Below are positions 42,397-49,874 of a stretch of 64,000 nucleotides of DNA, piece by piece; the first letter of the stretch is position 1; every line of letters begins with the position of its first letter. A program made the position numbers and the translations under genes. Under the pieces are notes generated by a model, which searched no databases, was not told where the DNA came from, and saw nothing but the letters and a program-made list of their open reading frames with translations. The DNA is from CBDDEC01 sp965226785 (GTDB taxonomy: Bacteria; Chloroflexota; Dehalococcoidia; UBA2979). The stretch spans positions 372,001 through 436,000 of the forward strand of contig CBDDEC010000002.1 in assembly GCA_965226785.1 (NCBI GenBank). The letters run 5' to 3'.

Positions 42397-43860
42397 TCAG
42401 CTGTGGTCGCGCTGCCAGAGATCCCTGGTGCCGAAGTAGACCACCGAGCCCTGCCCCAGCCAGAGACCGGAGATGGCCAGCACGACGGAGGCGAAGGCCA
42501 CGGCGAAGATGTTCACCGCGGATTTCGCGTCGTCGCTCAGCGTGCCGTCACCGGACGGTGGAAGCGTGGGGCTGGCGATGATCTCGACGTCATCGATCGC
42601 AGGACCGATTTGGTCGGTGCCGAGCACGGCCACGACCGAGTTCACCGTGCGCGCCGGCGTCGTCGGCTGGAGGGCCTCGAACGTCAGGTCGAAGGTGAAC
42701 GTCAGCGTGCCCGGGCTGCCGGACGAACCTGGCGTCACCTCGCCGATGTCGCAGGCCACGATGCTGTGGTCCGCGTCCGGCATGTTCTCAATGAGGACAC
42801 AGGCCGGGTCCGCCGAAACGAAGCCGAGGTAGTCGTGCTCGAACGTGTCGACCAGGCCGGCAGTCACGGTCGTGTCGCCGGTGATCATGGTCGCGATGGT
42901 GAACGTCACGGACTCGCCGACGAAGGCCGGGTCGGCCGAGGTCAGCATCTTCTCGACGATCGCCGTCGTACCGAGGACCTCGGCGGCCGGGTTGGTCACC
43001 GTGCAGGTCACGGAAGCGCCCGGCAGCACGCTGTTCCCGGAGCAGCCGCTGCTGTAGGTCACGCCCGCGGGCGCGCCCACCTCGACGACCTGGTAGTCAG
43101 CCGCGAGGAACAGGATCTGCGAGTGGCTGTCGCCGCTCTGCAGGCCGAACGAGTCGACCTGGTTCAGGCCACCGTGGGTGAGCTGGAAGCTGTAGTCGAT
43201 ACCCGCTTCGCCACCGGCCTTGGTGACCGTGATCTCAGCCGGCTCCGCCGGAGGAGGCGGCGGTGGGTCATCCACCTCAGCGGTGAAGGCGATGTTGTCG
43301 ATGGCGCCGGAGCTGGTCAGCGTCACGGAGACGCTGTCACCAGGCAGTCCGACCGCGACCACGACCGTGCCACCGTCGCCGGTGACCGGCACCGGCACGG
43401 TGCCGACGAGCGTGATGCCGTTGAAGACCGAGATGGTGCTGCCCACCGGCTCGATGTCCACGACCGTAACGAAGTCGACGGTCACAACACCGAACGACGA
43501 GAACGACGCGCTCAGCGTGCCGCCGAAGGCGCTGTCGTCCGGGTCACCCGCGTCGCCATCCTCGGAGATGATGAGCACGTTGCCCAGGCCCACGCCGAGG
43601 TCATCGTCGCCGCCCGTACAGCCGCCGCCACAGTTCGAGTCGAAGATCATCGGGCTGCTGCCGGAGATCGTGACGGAGCCAGGCGCAGCGGCGGGACCCG
43701 TAATCCCCAAGCCGGGCGTCAGGACGCCGGGCGTCGCACCCTCGCTCAAGCCTTCGAAGTCGACGACCCAGTTCTGTGTGGCAGCATTCGCGACTCCGAG
43801 GAGTGCGATACCGACCAGGAGTGCGGCGATGGGGGCCGCTACCCAGCGAATCAGTCTCAA
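42397..43860 (-). CDS. Secreted surface protein with DUF11-like repeats and C-terminal anchor
   Basis: A protein of about 487 residues. From TTG at 43860 it starts with a compact signal peptide (LIRWVAAPIAALLVGIALLGVANA); an in-frame GTG at 43917 would add 19 residues and give an unusually long leader. After that come beta-rich Gly/Asp/Thr domains, a proline hinge (VDDPPPPPPAEPAEITV), and DUF11-like stretches with SGNSVLPGASVTCTVTNPA. The end is SPTLPPSGDG followed by one membrane segment and a charged tail. Such layouts are cell-surface or adhesion proteins. It is followed by a strong terminator. The start assignment is uncertain. Confidence 0.75.
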   Translation of the reverse strand: MRLIRWVAAPIAALLVGIALLGVANAATQNWVVDFEGLSEGATPGVLTPGLGITGPAAAPGSVTISGSSPMIFDSNCGGGCTGGDDDLGVGLGNVLIISEDGDAGDPDDSAFGGTLSASFSSFGVVTVDFVTVVDIEPVGSTISVFNGITLVGTVPVPVTGDGGTVVVAVGLPGDSVSVTLTSSGAIDNIAFTAEVDDPPPPPPAEPAEITVTKAGGEAGIDYSFQLTHGGLNQVDSFGLQSGDSHSQILFLAADYQVVEVGAPAGVTYSSGCSGNSVLPGASVTCTVTNPAAEVLGTTAIVEKMLTSADPAFVGESVTFTIATMITGDTTVTAGLVDTFEHDYLGFVSADPACVLIENMPDADHSIVACDIGEVTPGSSGSPGTLTFTFDLTFEALQPTTPARTVNSVVAVLGTDQIGPAIDDVEIIASPTLPPSGDGTLSDDAKSAVNIFAVAFASVVLAISGLWLGQGSVVYFGTRDLWQRDHS

Positions 43861-43917
43861 GAGACACCAACCTAGCTCTGCCGCTGGAGCCGAAGAGCAG
43901 GCTTCGGCGCTCAGCAC

Positions 43918-44597
43918 ACGGGACCCACGGCCGAACCCGCCGGGTCACCAGATAGGGTCGGTTGCCGCCCCCGCCGCGAGTGACTGAGAGCTGTGCTGCT
44001 GGGGTATTGAAAGTAATAAAGAATGTCTCAACGCACCGACTTTGGCCTGACGCCAGCGCTGTGGTGGAGCGCGATTCTGCGTCGGTGGCCACCCGCCAAC
44101 CCTCGAAGGCGCTCCGGGGTGAGCGAACGAGCCCCGGACGCCGAAGCGTCCGGGGCTCTGAGATGTCCGCCTGCCCTGTCGGGCCTGGAAGGTGAACCGC
44201 GGGCATCCCGGGGTGAGTCTAGCAGGCGGCTATTCCGTCTGCGCCCGCTCGTCTACCAACCGCGCCACCGCAGCGACCGTTGCAGGTAAGGCGTTCGTCC
44301 GTCCCAGTACCAGCGGGTGTAACACCGAAGAGGGCCGGGCTTCGCGCCCTGGCTCGGCGCGAGGAAGTCGATGAGGCAGACACGCCGACGGGTGACCAGT
44401 TCACGAACTACCGCAGGACCAAATGGTGCCGAATTGCAGACGCTCTCTTACATGTTCTCATTTGACTTCTTCGCGCTCAGACAGACAGGCTCCGTGCCGT
44501 CGGCCATGATCGGGGCCAGGGGCGGGAAGAACAGTTAGAGACTGCGCCGTCCGGCACCTCCAGCGGGAGGGACCCCGCACCATCAAGGGAACCATCC
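43918..44597. other. Gene-free intergenic stretch with strong hairpins
   Basis: About 680 nt without a credible gene between the divergent surface protein and nucleotide-sugar dehydrogenase. It holds a perfect 12-bp hairpin (44129-44158, see separate entry) and a second stem around 44330-44355 (GAGGGCCGGGC / GCCCTGGCTC with one bulge). On the minus strand a G/C-rich leader-like region runs from about 43985 to the surface gene. A D-arm-like stretch near 44250 does not form a tRNA. Confidence 0.6.
44129..44158. repeat. Perfect 12-bp hairpin
   Basis: GAGCCCCGGACG (44129-44140) and CGTCCGGGGCTC (44147-44158) pair exactly around CCGAAG. No U-tract follows on either strand. It could end transcription from an unseen gene, insulate the two divergent promoters, or belong to a structured leader. 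Confidence 0.5.
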
Positions 44598-45941
44598 GTG
44601 ACCCGACGCTTAGCGACGGCCGAAGTTTCCGGGGACGCCTCGGCATATCAGCGGCTGCGCGAGCGATTGCAGAGTGGCCTCTGGTCCGCGTGCCTACGAG
44701 GGCTCGGACACGTCGGTCAGCCGCTCGTTGCGTCGATCGCTGACGCCGGCATCCCCGTCGTTGGGGTCGACACCGATCCCCGGGTTGTTGAGGCACTTCG
44801 CTCAGGGGATGGTCTCGGCGACGGCGAGTTTCTCTTGAGCTCCCACCTGAGCGATGGCGGGGTCCGAGTCGGGATGCTCGACGAACACGACATCGACGCC
44901 GACGTGGTCTTCATCTGCGTTCCGACACCACTCGACGCGGCGGGCGAGCCGGACCTGACCAGCGTCCAGCAGGCCGCCGAGCAGGCCGCGGAGCGGGGCC
45001 GTCCGGGGCAACTGATCGCCCTCGAGAGCACCGTCTATCCAGGCGCAACCAGAGCGATCGTTGGCAGTGCGTTCGACCGCGCCGGACTGCGTCCGGGGGT
45101 GGATGTCTTCATTGCGCATGCGCCCAGCCGCATCAATCCCGGCGATGTCGAGCACCCACTGCGCGAGATCCCGCGCGTCGTCGGGGGGCTCGACGAACGC
45201 TCGGCCGAACTCGCGCGCCTCGCGTACTCCCACTTCACGCACGACGTCGTGGTGGTTGCCAGTGCCGAAGTCGCTGAGATGTCGAAGCTACTCGAGAACA
45301 CGGCCCGCGCAGTGAACATCGCACTCGCCAACGAGATGGCGATGCTCTGCCACGACCTGGGCGTCAACATCTGGGAGGTCGTCGACGCGGCCGCTACGAA
45401 GCCGTTCGGGTTCCTCGCGCACCAGCCCGGGCCCGGCGTCGGAGGTCATTGCATTCCCGTCGACCCCGCGTACCTGAAGCTGCTCGCTCTTCGCGAGGGC
45501 TCGCCGCACACCTCGCTGCTCTCGCAGGCCTCGGCGATCAACCGCCAAATGCCGGAGTACGTGGTCGATCGGCTCGCAGCGAGCCTCCAGGAGCGTGGCA
45601 CGAAGTTGTCGCACGCGCGGGTGCTGCTGGCCGGAATCGGTTACAAGCGAGACGCCGATGACCTGAGGGATGCGCCCGCGATCGCGCTGATCGAGCGGCT
45701 GCAAGCCACGGGCGCGACTGTCGACTACCACGACCCCCTGATCCCGAGGCTGGTCGACGAGGACTTGTCGAGCGTCGAGCTCACGGCCGAGTCCCTCCGT
45801 CGCTACGAGGCGGTCGTGCTGGTCACGGACCACAGCACGCTCGACTACGCGCTGATGGCGACCCACGCGCCGATGATCCTCGACACCAGGAACGCGTTCG
45901 CCACGCGCTCTCTCAGCGGGCCACACATCGAGGTGTTGTAG
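44598..45941 (+). CDS. Nucleotide-sugar dehydrogenase (UDP-glucose/UDP-HexNAc type)
   Basis: A 447-residue member of the UDP-glucose/GDP-mannose dehydrogenase family, which oxidises C6 of a nucleotide sugar to the uronic acid with two NAD. The Rossmann part reads LRGLGHVGQPLVASIADAG (about 34-52). The lysine is in EMSKLLENTARAVN (Lys230) and the catalytic cysteine in GVGGHCIPVDP (Cys285). The C-terminal part has GIGYKRDADDLRDAPA. The pattern is closest to WbpA/TviB-like UDP-N-acetyl-hexosamine 6-dehydrogenases. The start is GTG at 44598. It opens the accessory region and supplies precursors for surface polysaccharide. Confidence 0.9.
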   Translation: MTRRLATAEVSGDASAYQRLRERLQSGLWSACLRGLGHVGQPLVASIADAGIPVVGVDTDPRVVEALRSGDGLGDGEFLLSSHLSDGGVRVGMLDEHDIDADVVFICVPTPLDAAGEPDLTSVQQAAEQAAERGRPGQLIALESTVYPGATRAIVGSAFDRAGLRPGVDVFIAHAPSRINPGDVEHPLREIPRVVGGLDERSAELARLAYSHFTHDVVVVASAEVAEMSKLLENTARAVNIALANEMAMLCHDLGVNIWEVVDAAATKPFGFLAHQPGPGVGGHCIPVDPAYLKLLALREGSPHTSLLSQASAINRQMPEYVVDRLAASLQERGTKLSHARVLLAGIGYKRDADDLRDAPAIALIERLQATGATVDYHDPLIPRLVDEDLSSVELTAESLRRYEAVVLVTDHSTLDYALMATHAPMILDTRNAFATRSLSGPHIEVL

Positions 45942-46034
45942 CTCGACCACGACGGTAAGCGCCTCTCGCTCCCAGAAGTCTTCAGGTCGTGGTTCGCCGT
46001 ATCTGGCAAGAAGCTCATCGATGCGGGAAGTTCG

Positions 46035-46355
46035 GTGATCCAGCGTGATCAAGTGCGTCTGAAATTCGCACCCGGTCGAGCGCAGTTCTTGGGCGACGCC
46101 GAGGCCGGCGCTCCACCCGCTGAGATTTGGGAGATTGAGTTCACGGCAGAGTATGGGTTCAAGGTCGAGGAGGTGCCCTTCTCGCTCATGTCTTATACCG
46201 ATGCAGAAAGCGGCGAGGTCGGGATAGGACTGACCTGGGTCACTGAACCCTTCGCGTTCTTCGATGCCGAACGACGAGTGGCCATCTCGGCGAAGCCCGC
46301 TAGCGGCGAGATTCAGTTCGTCGTTGATCCTCCAATAGAGGGCACTCCTGCTTGA
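46035..46355 (+). CDS. Hypothetical protein, probably 5'-truncated
   Basis: A frame from GTG at 46035 encodes 106 beta-rich residues (QVRLKFAPGRAQFLG, IWEIEFTAEYGFKVEEV, GIGLTWVTEPFAFFDAE). The same frame is open back to 45942, directly after the TAG of the nucleotide-sugar dehydrogenase, and its residues there (HDGKRLSLPEVFRSWF) look protein-like but have no start codon. It may be a remnant whose beginning was lost, or a short gene starting at 46035. I do not recognise a family. Codon use is less GC-rich than in the core genes. Confidence 0.45.
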   Translation: MIQRDQVRLKFAPGRAQFLGDAEAGAPPAEIWEIEFTAEYGFKVEEVPFSLMSYTDAESGEVGIGLTWVTEPFAFFDAERRVAISAKPASGEIQFVVDPPIEGTPA

Positions 46356-46384
46356 TGCGCGGCCCTCTGAACTGGGCCGACCTT

Positions 46385-46466
46385 TTCTCTCCATCCGCCC
46401 TCACACGTACGCCCCCGGTGGGGTTGAGGTTGCTAGTGCGAGGTGCGGGATAAGAAGGGTGGGGCT
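46385..46466. repeat. Intergenic repeat family 1, copy A
   Basis: A diverged copy of the 85-89-bp repeat: a C-rich start, then CCCTCACACGTACG, GGTTGCTAGTGCG and AGAAGGGTGGGGC. Same order and orientation as copies B-E. Confidence 0.7.
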
Positions 46467-46494
46467 CTTGAACGGAGTCGAGCGGTTGGGCGGC

Positions 46495-47714
46495 TCAGAT
46501 GTGGTCAGTGTCGCCGAGCATCATGTGGATGGTCGCTCCTGGTTCGCTGAGAGCCGCAAGCTCCTCAATGTTGCAATCCCGAGGCCGGCAGTTGAACGTC
46601 ATGACCCGCGGGCGGGTGATGAACCCAGCCTCCTCGATGAGCGGTCGATACGGGTGAGTGTCCGTCATCCAAGTGCGGAGATGCGGCGCCCCCGATCGAC
46701 GTGCGATGTGGATCGCGTCGTCGAGAAGTGCGCGTGCGACGTCGAGTCGGTCAGGCAGCGCCAGCATGTCGGCGAGGACAGCCTCGTTCGCATCGACGCG
46801 CAGTGCGCAATAGCCGAGCATCCGCCCCTTGCGCTCGGCGCGGCGGATGACGAAGGATCCGCCGGCCGGCGTACTGTAGCGCCAGTTCAGAAATGCCACG
46901 TCTCGCACCTGGATCAGCGTGAAGGGCTTGGCTGCTTCAGGCCAGAAGTCCTCGAGCTCCGGCCCGAAGCGATCGATCGCCGAGATGGTCACACCCTCCG
47001 GTTGATGCGGGGGACGGCGGCGGGCGAGCAAACTCGCCAGCACTCGCGTGCCCGTTCCGAGTTGTCGATGTACCCGGCCGAGTAAGGGGCGCCGTTGGCG
47101 AGCGTCCAGGACTGCGGCCGTCCGGCTCTCGCCGCCGTTATCTGCCCGCTTCCGCAGTCGCGAGTGGACCAGCCCGCGAAGGCTCAGCGGCTTGGACCAG
47201 GTTTCGAGGCGCGTCGCCAACGGGACTCGCTCACGCGGGAGCCCGCGACGACTGGCGGATGTCGGGTGCGTCCCAAAGCCGAACGAAAAGCATCGGCTAC
47301 TCAGCTCGCGTGGGGGTCCTCAATGGCGCGACGCAGGGACTTCAGCCGCCGCCCCTGATACTCGGGGTCGAGCGCCTCGTCGACGCCTTCCGTGGCAGCG
47401 CACTCGGCGCCACCGAGCTGGAAGCGTCGCCACAGCCTGAGTTGGGTGCCGATGATCCGGTCTCCGTCGTTGATCAAGCGCAGGGCGGCTTCACCGGGGA
47501 ACTCGAACAACTTCCACTGGAGGTGTGAGCGCGGCTCGGACCAGCCCCACTTCCCGTTGAACGCGCGCGTGAGTAGCGAAGCGATCTCCTCGACCTCGGC
47601 TGCGCTCAGCCGCTCCGGTCGCGTCCAGCGCAGCGTGTAGGGCGTGGTCGGGATGCGCACAGGTACGTCCACCTCGGCAGAAATGGCCGTCGGTATTTCG
47701 TTCTCTTCGTCCAT
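46495..47714 (-). pseudogene. GNAT-like acetyltransferase paralog 1, frameshifted
   Basis: Two minus-strand frames belong to one gene. 47714-47301 gives the N-terminal GNAT half, with AAEVEEIASLLTRAFNGKWG and the acetyl-CoA motif ALDPEYQGRR, then stops at TGA 47303-47301. The next frame, open from about 47319 down to 46495, continues RCFSFGFGTHPTSASRRG, KPLSLRGLVHSR and a C-terminal GNAT/FemAB-like half ending LGDTDHI. The frame change lies in 47301-47322. The C-terminal half is clearly paralogous to the gene at 51530-52318: THPTS, KPLSLR, LNWRY, VLADLLALPDR, APSLR/APHLR and GDSDHV/GDTDHI correspond. Acceptor unknown. Confidence 0.7.
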
Positions 47715-47840
47715 GCGCAGTGTCCATTCCCGTACTAAAGGTATCCCTCAGGACCAAACCCCGGCACGCAGGCACTGCTATAGGACTTCCGTTGGAAACT
47801 GCGTGACTCTGTCGGCGGGCGGGTGCTATGTGGCCTCTGA

Positions 47841-47924
47841 CCCTCTCCCCCTGCCCCCTCGCACGTAGCCACTCCGGGGGGGTGCAGGTTGCTAGCGCGG
47901 GGGTCGATGGAAACGGGGTGGGGT
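47841..47924. repeat. Intergenic repeat family 1, copy B
   Basis: CTCCCCCTG, CCCTCGCACGTAG, GTGCAGGTTGCTAGCGCGGGGGTCGATGG and AACGGGGTGGGG in the same order as in the tandem copies at 49436-49696. It abuts the cut end of a cyclase remnant. Confidence 0.75.
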
Positions 47925-48025
47925 GCCCGCACCGGCCGGTCGAAGCCCTTCAACACCACATCACCGAACCCCTCGAACTCGAAGCCCATGCCAGCCACCG
48001 CCTGCCGGCCATGGCGCCGTGACCG
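47925..48025 (-). pseudogene. Remnant of a class III cyclase C-terminus
   Basis: The minus strand reads RQAVAGMGFEFEGFGDVVLKGFDRPVRA, given here as its parts RQAVAGMGFEFEGF and GDVVLKGFDRPVRA. This is the characteristic C-terminal end of class III adenylate/guanylate cyclases. Nothing upstream in this frame is recognisable as the rest of the domain, and downstream the frame runs straight into repeat copy B. It is a fragment of about 28 codons with no function expected. Confidence 0.6.
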
Positions 48026-48199
48026 ACGCGCGACGCTGAAAGTCGTTTGGATGCGGATGAGGCCGCAAGCTTCACTTCAATGAGTACTATGCCGAATAAC
48101 CGCCATCGGCCCGAGTCGAGCCTGGAGCGAGGTTGATCAGCCGGCAGATGCCGGGCTGACGGTCCAAGCACGATTCGGACTGTCGCAACTCAAGCTGCA

Positions 48200-48319
48200 T
48201 GATGTTCTTACGCTTGGCTACCCGATTAGACGTGTCTCCCGGCTGAATTTCGCCATGTCTGATGTTCTTACGCTTGGCTACCCGATTAGACGTGTCTCCC
48301 GGCTGAATTTCGCCATGTC
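48200..48319. repeat. Perfect 60-bp tandem duplication
   Basis: Positions 48200-48259 and 48260-48319 are identical over all 60 bases (unit begins TGATGTTCTTACGCTTGGCT). The unit length is 20 codons; one frame stays open through both copies and reads DVLTLGYPIRRVSRLNFAMS twice. The duplication ends 23 nt before the start of the HprK-like gene. Confidence 0.95.
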
Positions 48320-48350
48320 AACTGTGAAGCGGGAGAACGGATTTGCCTGA
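48255..48350 (+). CDS. Possible 31-residue peptide gene in the duplicated leader
   Basis: An ATG inside the first repeat unit opens a 31-residue frame through the second unit, ending STVKRENGFA at TGA 48348-48350, which overlaps the start of the kinase-like gene by 8 nt. It is basic and carries no known motif. No strong ribosome site is seen. It could be a leader peptide coupling translation to the kinase, a small precursor, or chance. Confidence 0.3.
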   Translation: MSDVLTLGYPIRRVSRLNFAMSTVKRENGFA

Positions 48351-49416
48351 ATACTGCCTTCACCACTTCCTCCATCTTCGCGTGTCCGGCAGCGGGTCTG
48401 CCGTTCAGGCCGCGGCGGAGATCTTGAGCGGTTTCCCGTTGGACTGCCGCGACCCGGCTCCTCGGGCGACGATGACATCTGCACTAGCGCCGCCAACAGC
48501 GCAGGCGCTGACATCAAGCCATCTCGTCAGCACAGAGTTCAGGCTCCTAGATGACGACGGCGAGTTCACGCTCTTCATGCCCGAGCGGGTCCAGGACGAC
48601 CATTTCGTCAGGCAGGGCGCAAAGATGTTGTGTCGGCTGCTGCTTGCACCCATGGGCGCAACTGTGACTAAGGCTGCAGCGATCTCTTACCGGGGCCACG
48701 GGATCCTAGTGGGCGGTGTTCGGGGCGCCGGGAAGAGTTCCTCCGCGCTCCTGCCCCTGCTCGATCCTAGGTACAAGTTCCTTTCGGACGACACCACGAT
48801 CATTAGGCAGGACGGCATGCTCTTTGCCTTTCCGCAGCCTGTCTACGTACGTCATTACCAGTTGGACGAGCTACCCGACGAACTGCTCAGATCATCCCGG
48901 CGGCGCGCCAAGGTCTCGAGGCTGGTCCACAACGTGGGAAGTGTGCCCGGGATGCACGAGGTGGCAGCAGCGGCCAAGCGCGGGCTCATGCGCTCCTCGG
49001 TGTTGCGGAACTGGGCCCGCGAGGTGGCGAATGGAGGGGCGCACATCCCGCCGGCGAGTCTCTTTGCGTCCGAATCGATGGAGTCCCAGGCTCCGACGAG
49101 CGCGCTCCTCTTCTTGAGGCCGGGTGACACGCATCAGGCGGAGACGCTCGATTCAAGGCGAGCCGCCAGTTATCTCGCGAGCCTCAGCCTCAATCGAACC
49201 AGCGCTCCGCTGGTCTCAGAGTTTGCACTTGCGGACGCGTTCGATGGCGCTACGTTCCTACAAGACACGGCTGCTCTATGTCAGGAGTTCGCAGAGCGCG
49301 TGCCGGTCAAGCTTAGACTGACGATCCCGCCCGGATCGCCAGGCGTTGTCCGCAGGACAGTCATGGAATCGGTTTCTGAGGCCTTCGACCACAACAAGCT
49401 GGACCTCGTCTCGTGA
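48343..49416 (+). CDS. HPr-kinase-like (HprK-fold) P-loop protein
   Basis: A 357-residue protein read from TTG at 48343, supported by GGGAGAACGGA just upstream; ATG at 48472 is the alternative. The nucleotide-binding part begins after residue 105, with the HprK-type P-loop GGVRGAGKSS (124-133), FLSDDTTII (about 148-156, the acidic site next to the P-loop in HprK) and the strand FAFPQPVYVR. The N-terminal 100 residues and the C-terminal 150 are unlike classical HprK, and no HPr gene is near. HprK-like orphans occur in polysaccharide and peptide-modification loci and may phosphorylate a sugar, peptide or protein serine. It stands in the accessory region with few neighbours. Confidence 0.7.
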   Translation: MPEYCLHHFLHLRVSGSGSAVQAAAEILSGFPLDCRDPAPRATMTSALAPPTAQALTSSHLVSTEFRLLDDDGEFTLFMPERVQDDHFVRQGAKMLCRLLLAPMGATVTKAAAISYRGHGILVGGVRGAGKSSSALLPLLDPRYKFLSDDTTIIRQDGMLFAFPQPVYVRHYQLDELPDELLRSSRRRAKVSRLVHNVGSVPGMHEVAAAAKRGLMRSSVLRNWAREVANGGAHIPPASLFASESMESQAPTSALLFLRPGDTHQAETLDSRRAASYLASLSLNRTSAPLVSEFALADAFDGATFLQDTAALCQEFAERVPVKLRLTIPPGSPGVVRRTVMESVSEAFDHNKLDLVS

Positions 49417-49435
49417 TGATCCGGGGCGTCACTGC

Positions 49436-49696
49436 CTCCCTCCCCCTCCGCCCTCGCACGTAGCTACTCCAGGCCGGGGGGTGCAGGTTGCGGGTTTGGG
49501 GGTCGAAGGAAGAGGGGTGGGGCCTAACTCCCCCTCACGCCCTCGCACGTAGTCACCCTCCAGGCCGGTGGGTGCAGGCCGCTAGTTCGAGCCCTTGATG
49601 GATCGGGGGTGTGCGCCCCCCCCTCACGCCCTCGCACGAGACACCCCCGGTGGGGGTGCGGGTTGCTAGTTCGGGGGTCGAAGGGAACGGGGTGGG
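49436..49696. repeat. Intergenic repeat family 1, copies C-D-E in tandem
   Basis: Three copies of the same element stand head to tail: the conserved CCCTCGCACG begins at 49451, 49540 and 49629, exactly 89 bp apart. Each copy has a C-rich start, CCCTCGCACG, a GGGTGCAGG or GGGTGCGGG block, usually GCTAGTTCG, and a G-rich end (AGGGGTGGGG). C and G tracts at the ends could form a long imperfect hairpin. The surrounding gap (49417-49874) holds no other feature that I can see. Confidence 0.85.
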
Positions 49697-49874
49697 CGGT
49701 CCTCGTCCGGCTGCAACTCCAGCAGCTCTTTGCTCAGCTTCCGAGGCTTTTCGGAGCGTGCGAACGCTACGCGAAGGCAACTTCAAGCTTGACGAATAGC
49801 ACTAGCATTGCGTGCGCATGGAGGCGTGCCATCGGACTACACAGGGAAGTGACCCAACGAGATGAGGATGCGCA

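Noticed and set aside
44205..44295. tRNA-Leu-like D-arm on the minus strand (GGCGCGGTTGGTAGACG)
   Set aside because: No matching acceptor stem, no usable anticodon loop with U33 and no TTC T-loop follow in the right positions.
45288..46394. 368-codon minus-strand frame across the nucleotide-sugar dehydrogenase end
   Set aside because: Most of it is antisense to the dehydrogenase; no ribosome site, no recognisable domain.
49436..49696. Tandem repeat as a CRISPR array or integron attC series
   Set aside because: Units are 89 bp without conserved short repeats and unique spacers, there are no cas or integrase genes, and the RYYYAAC/GTTRRRY ends of attC are absent.
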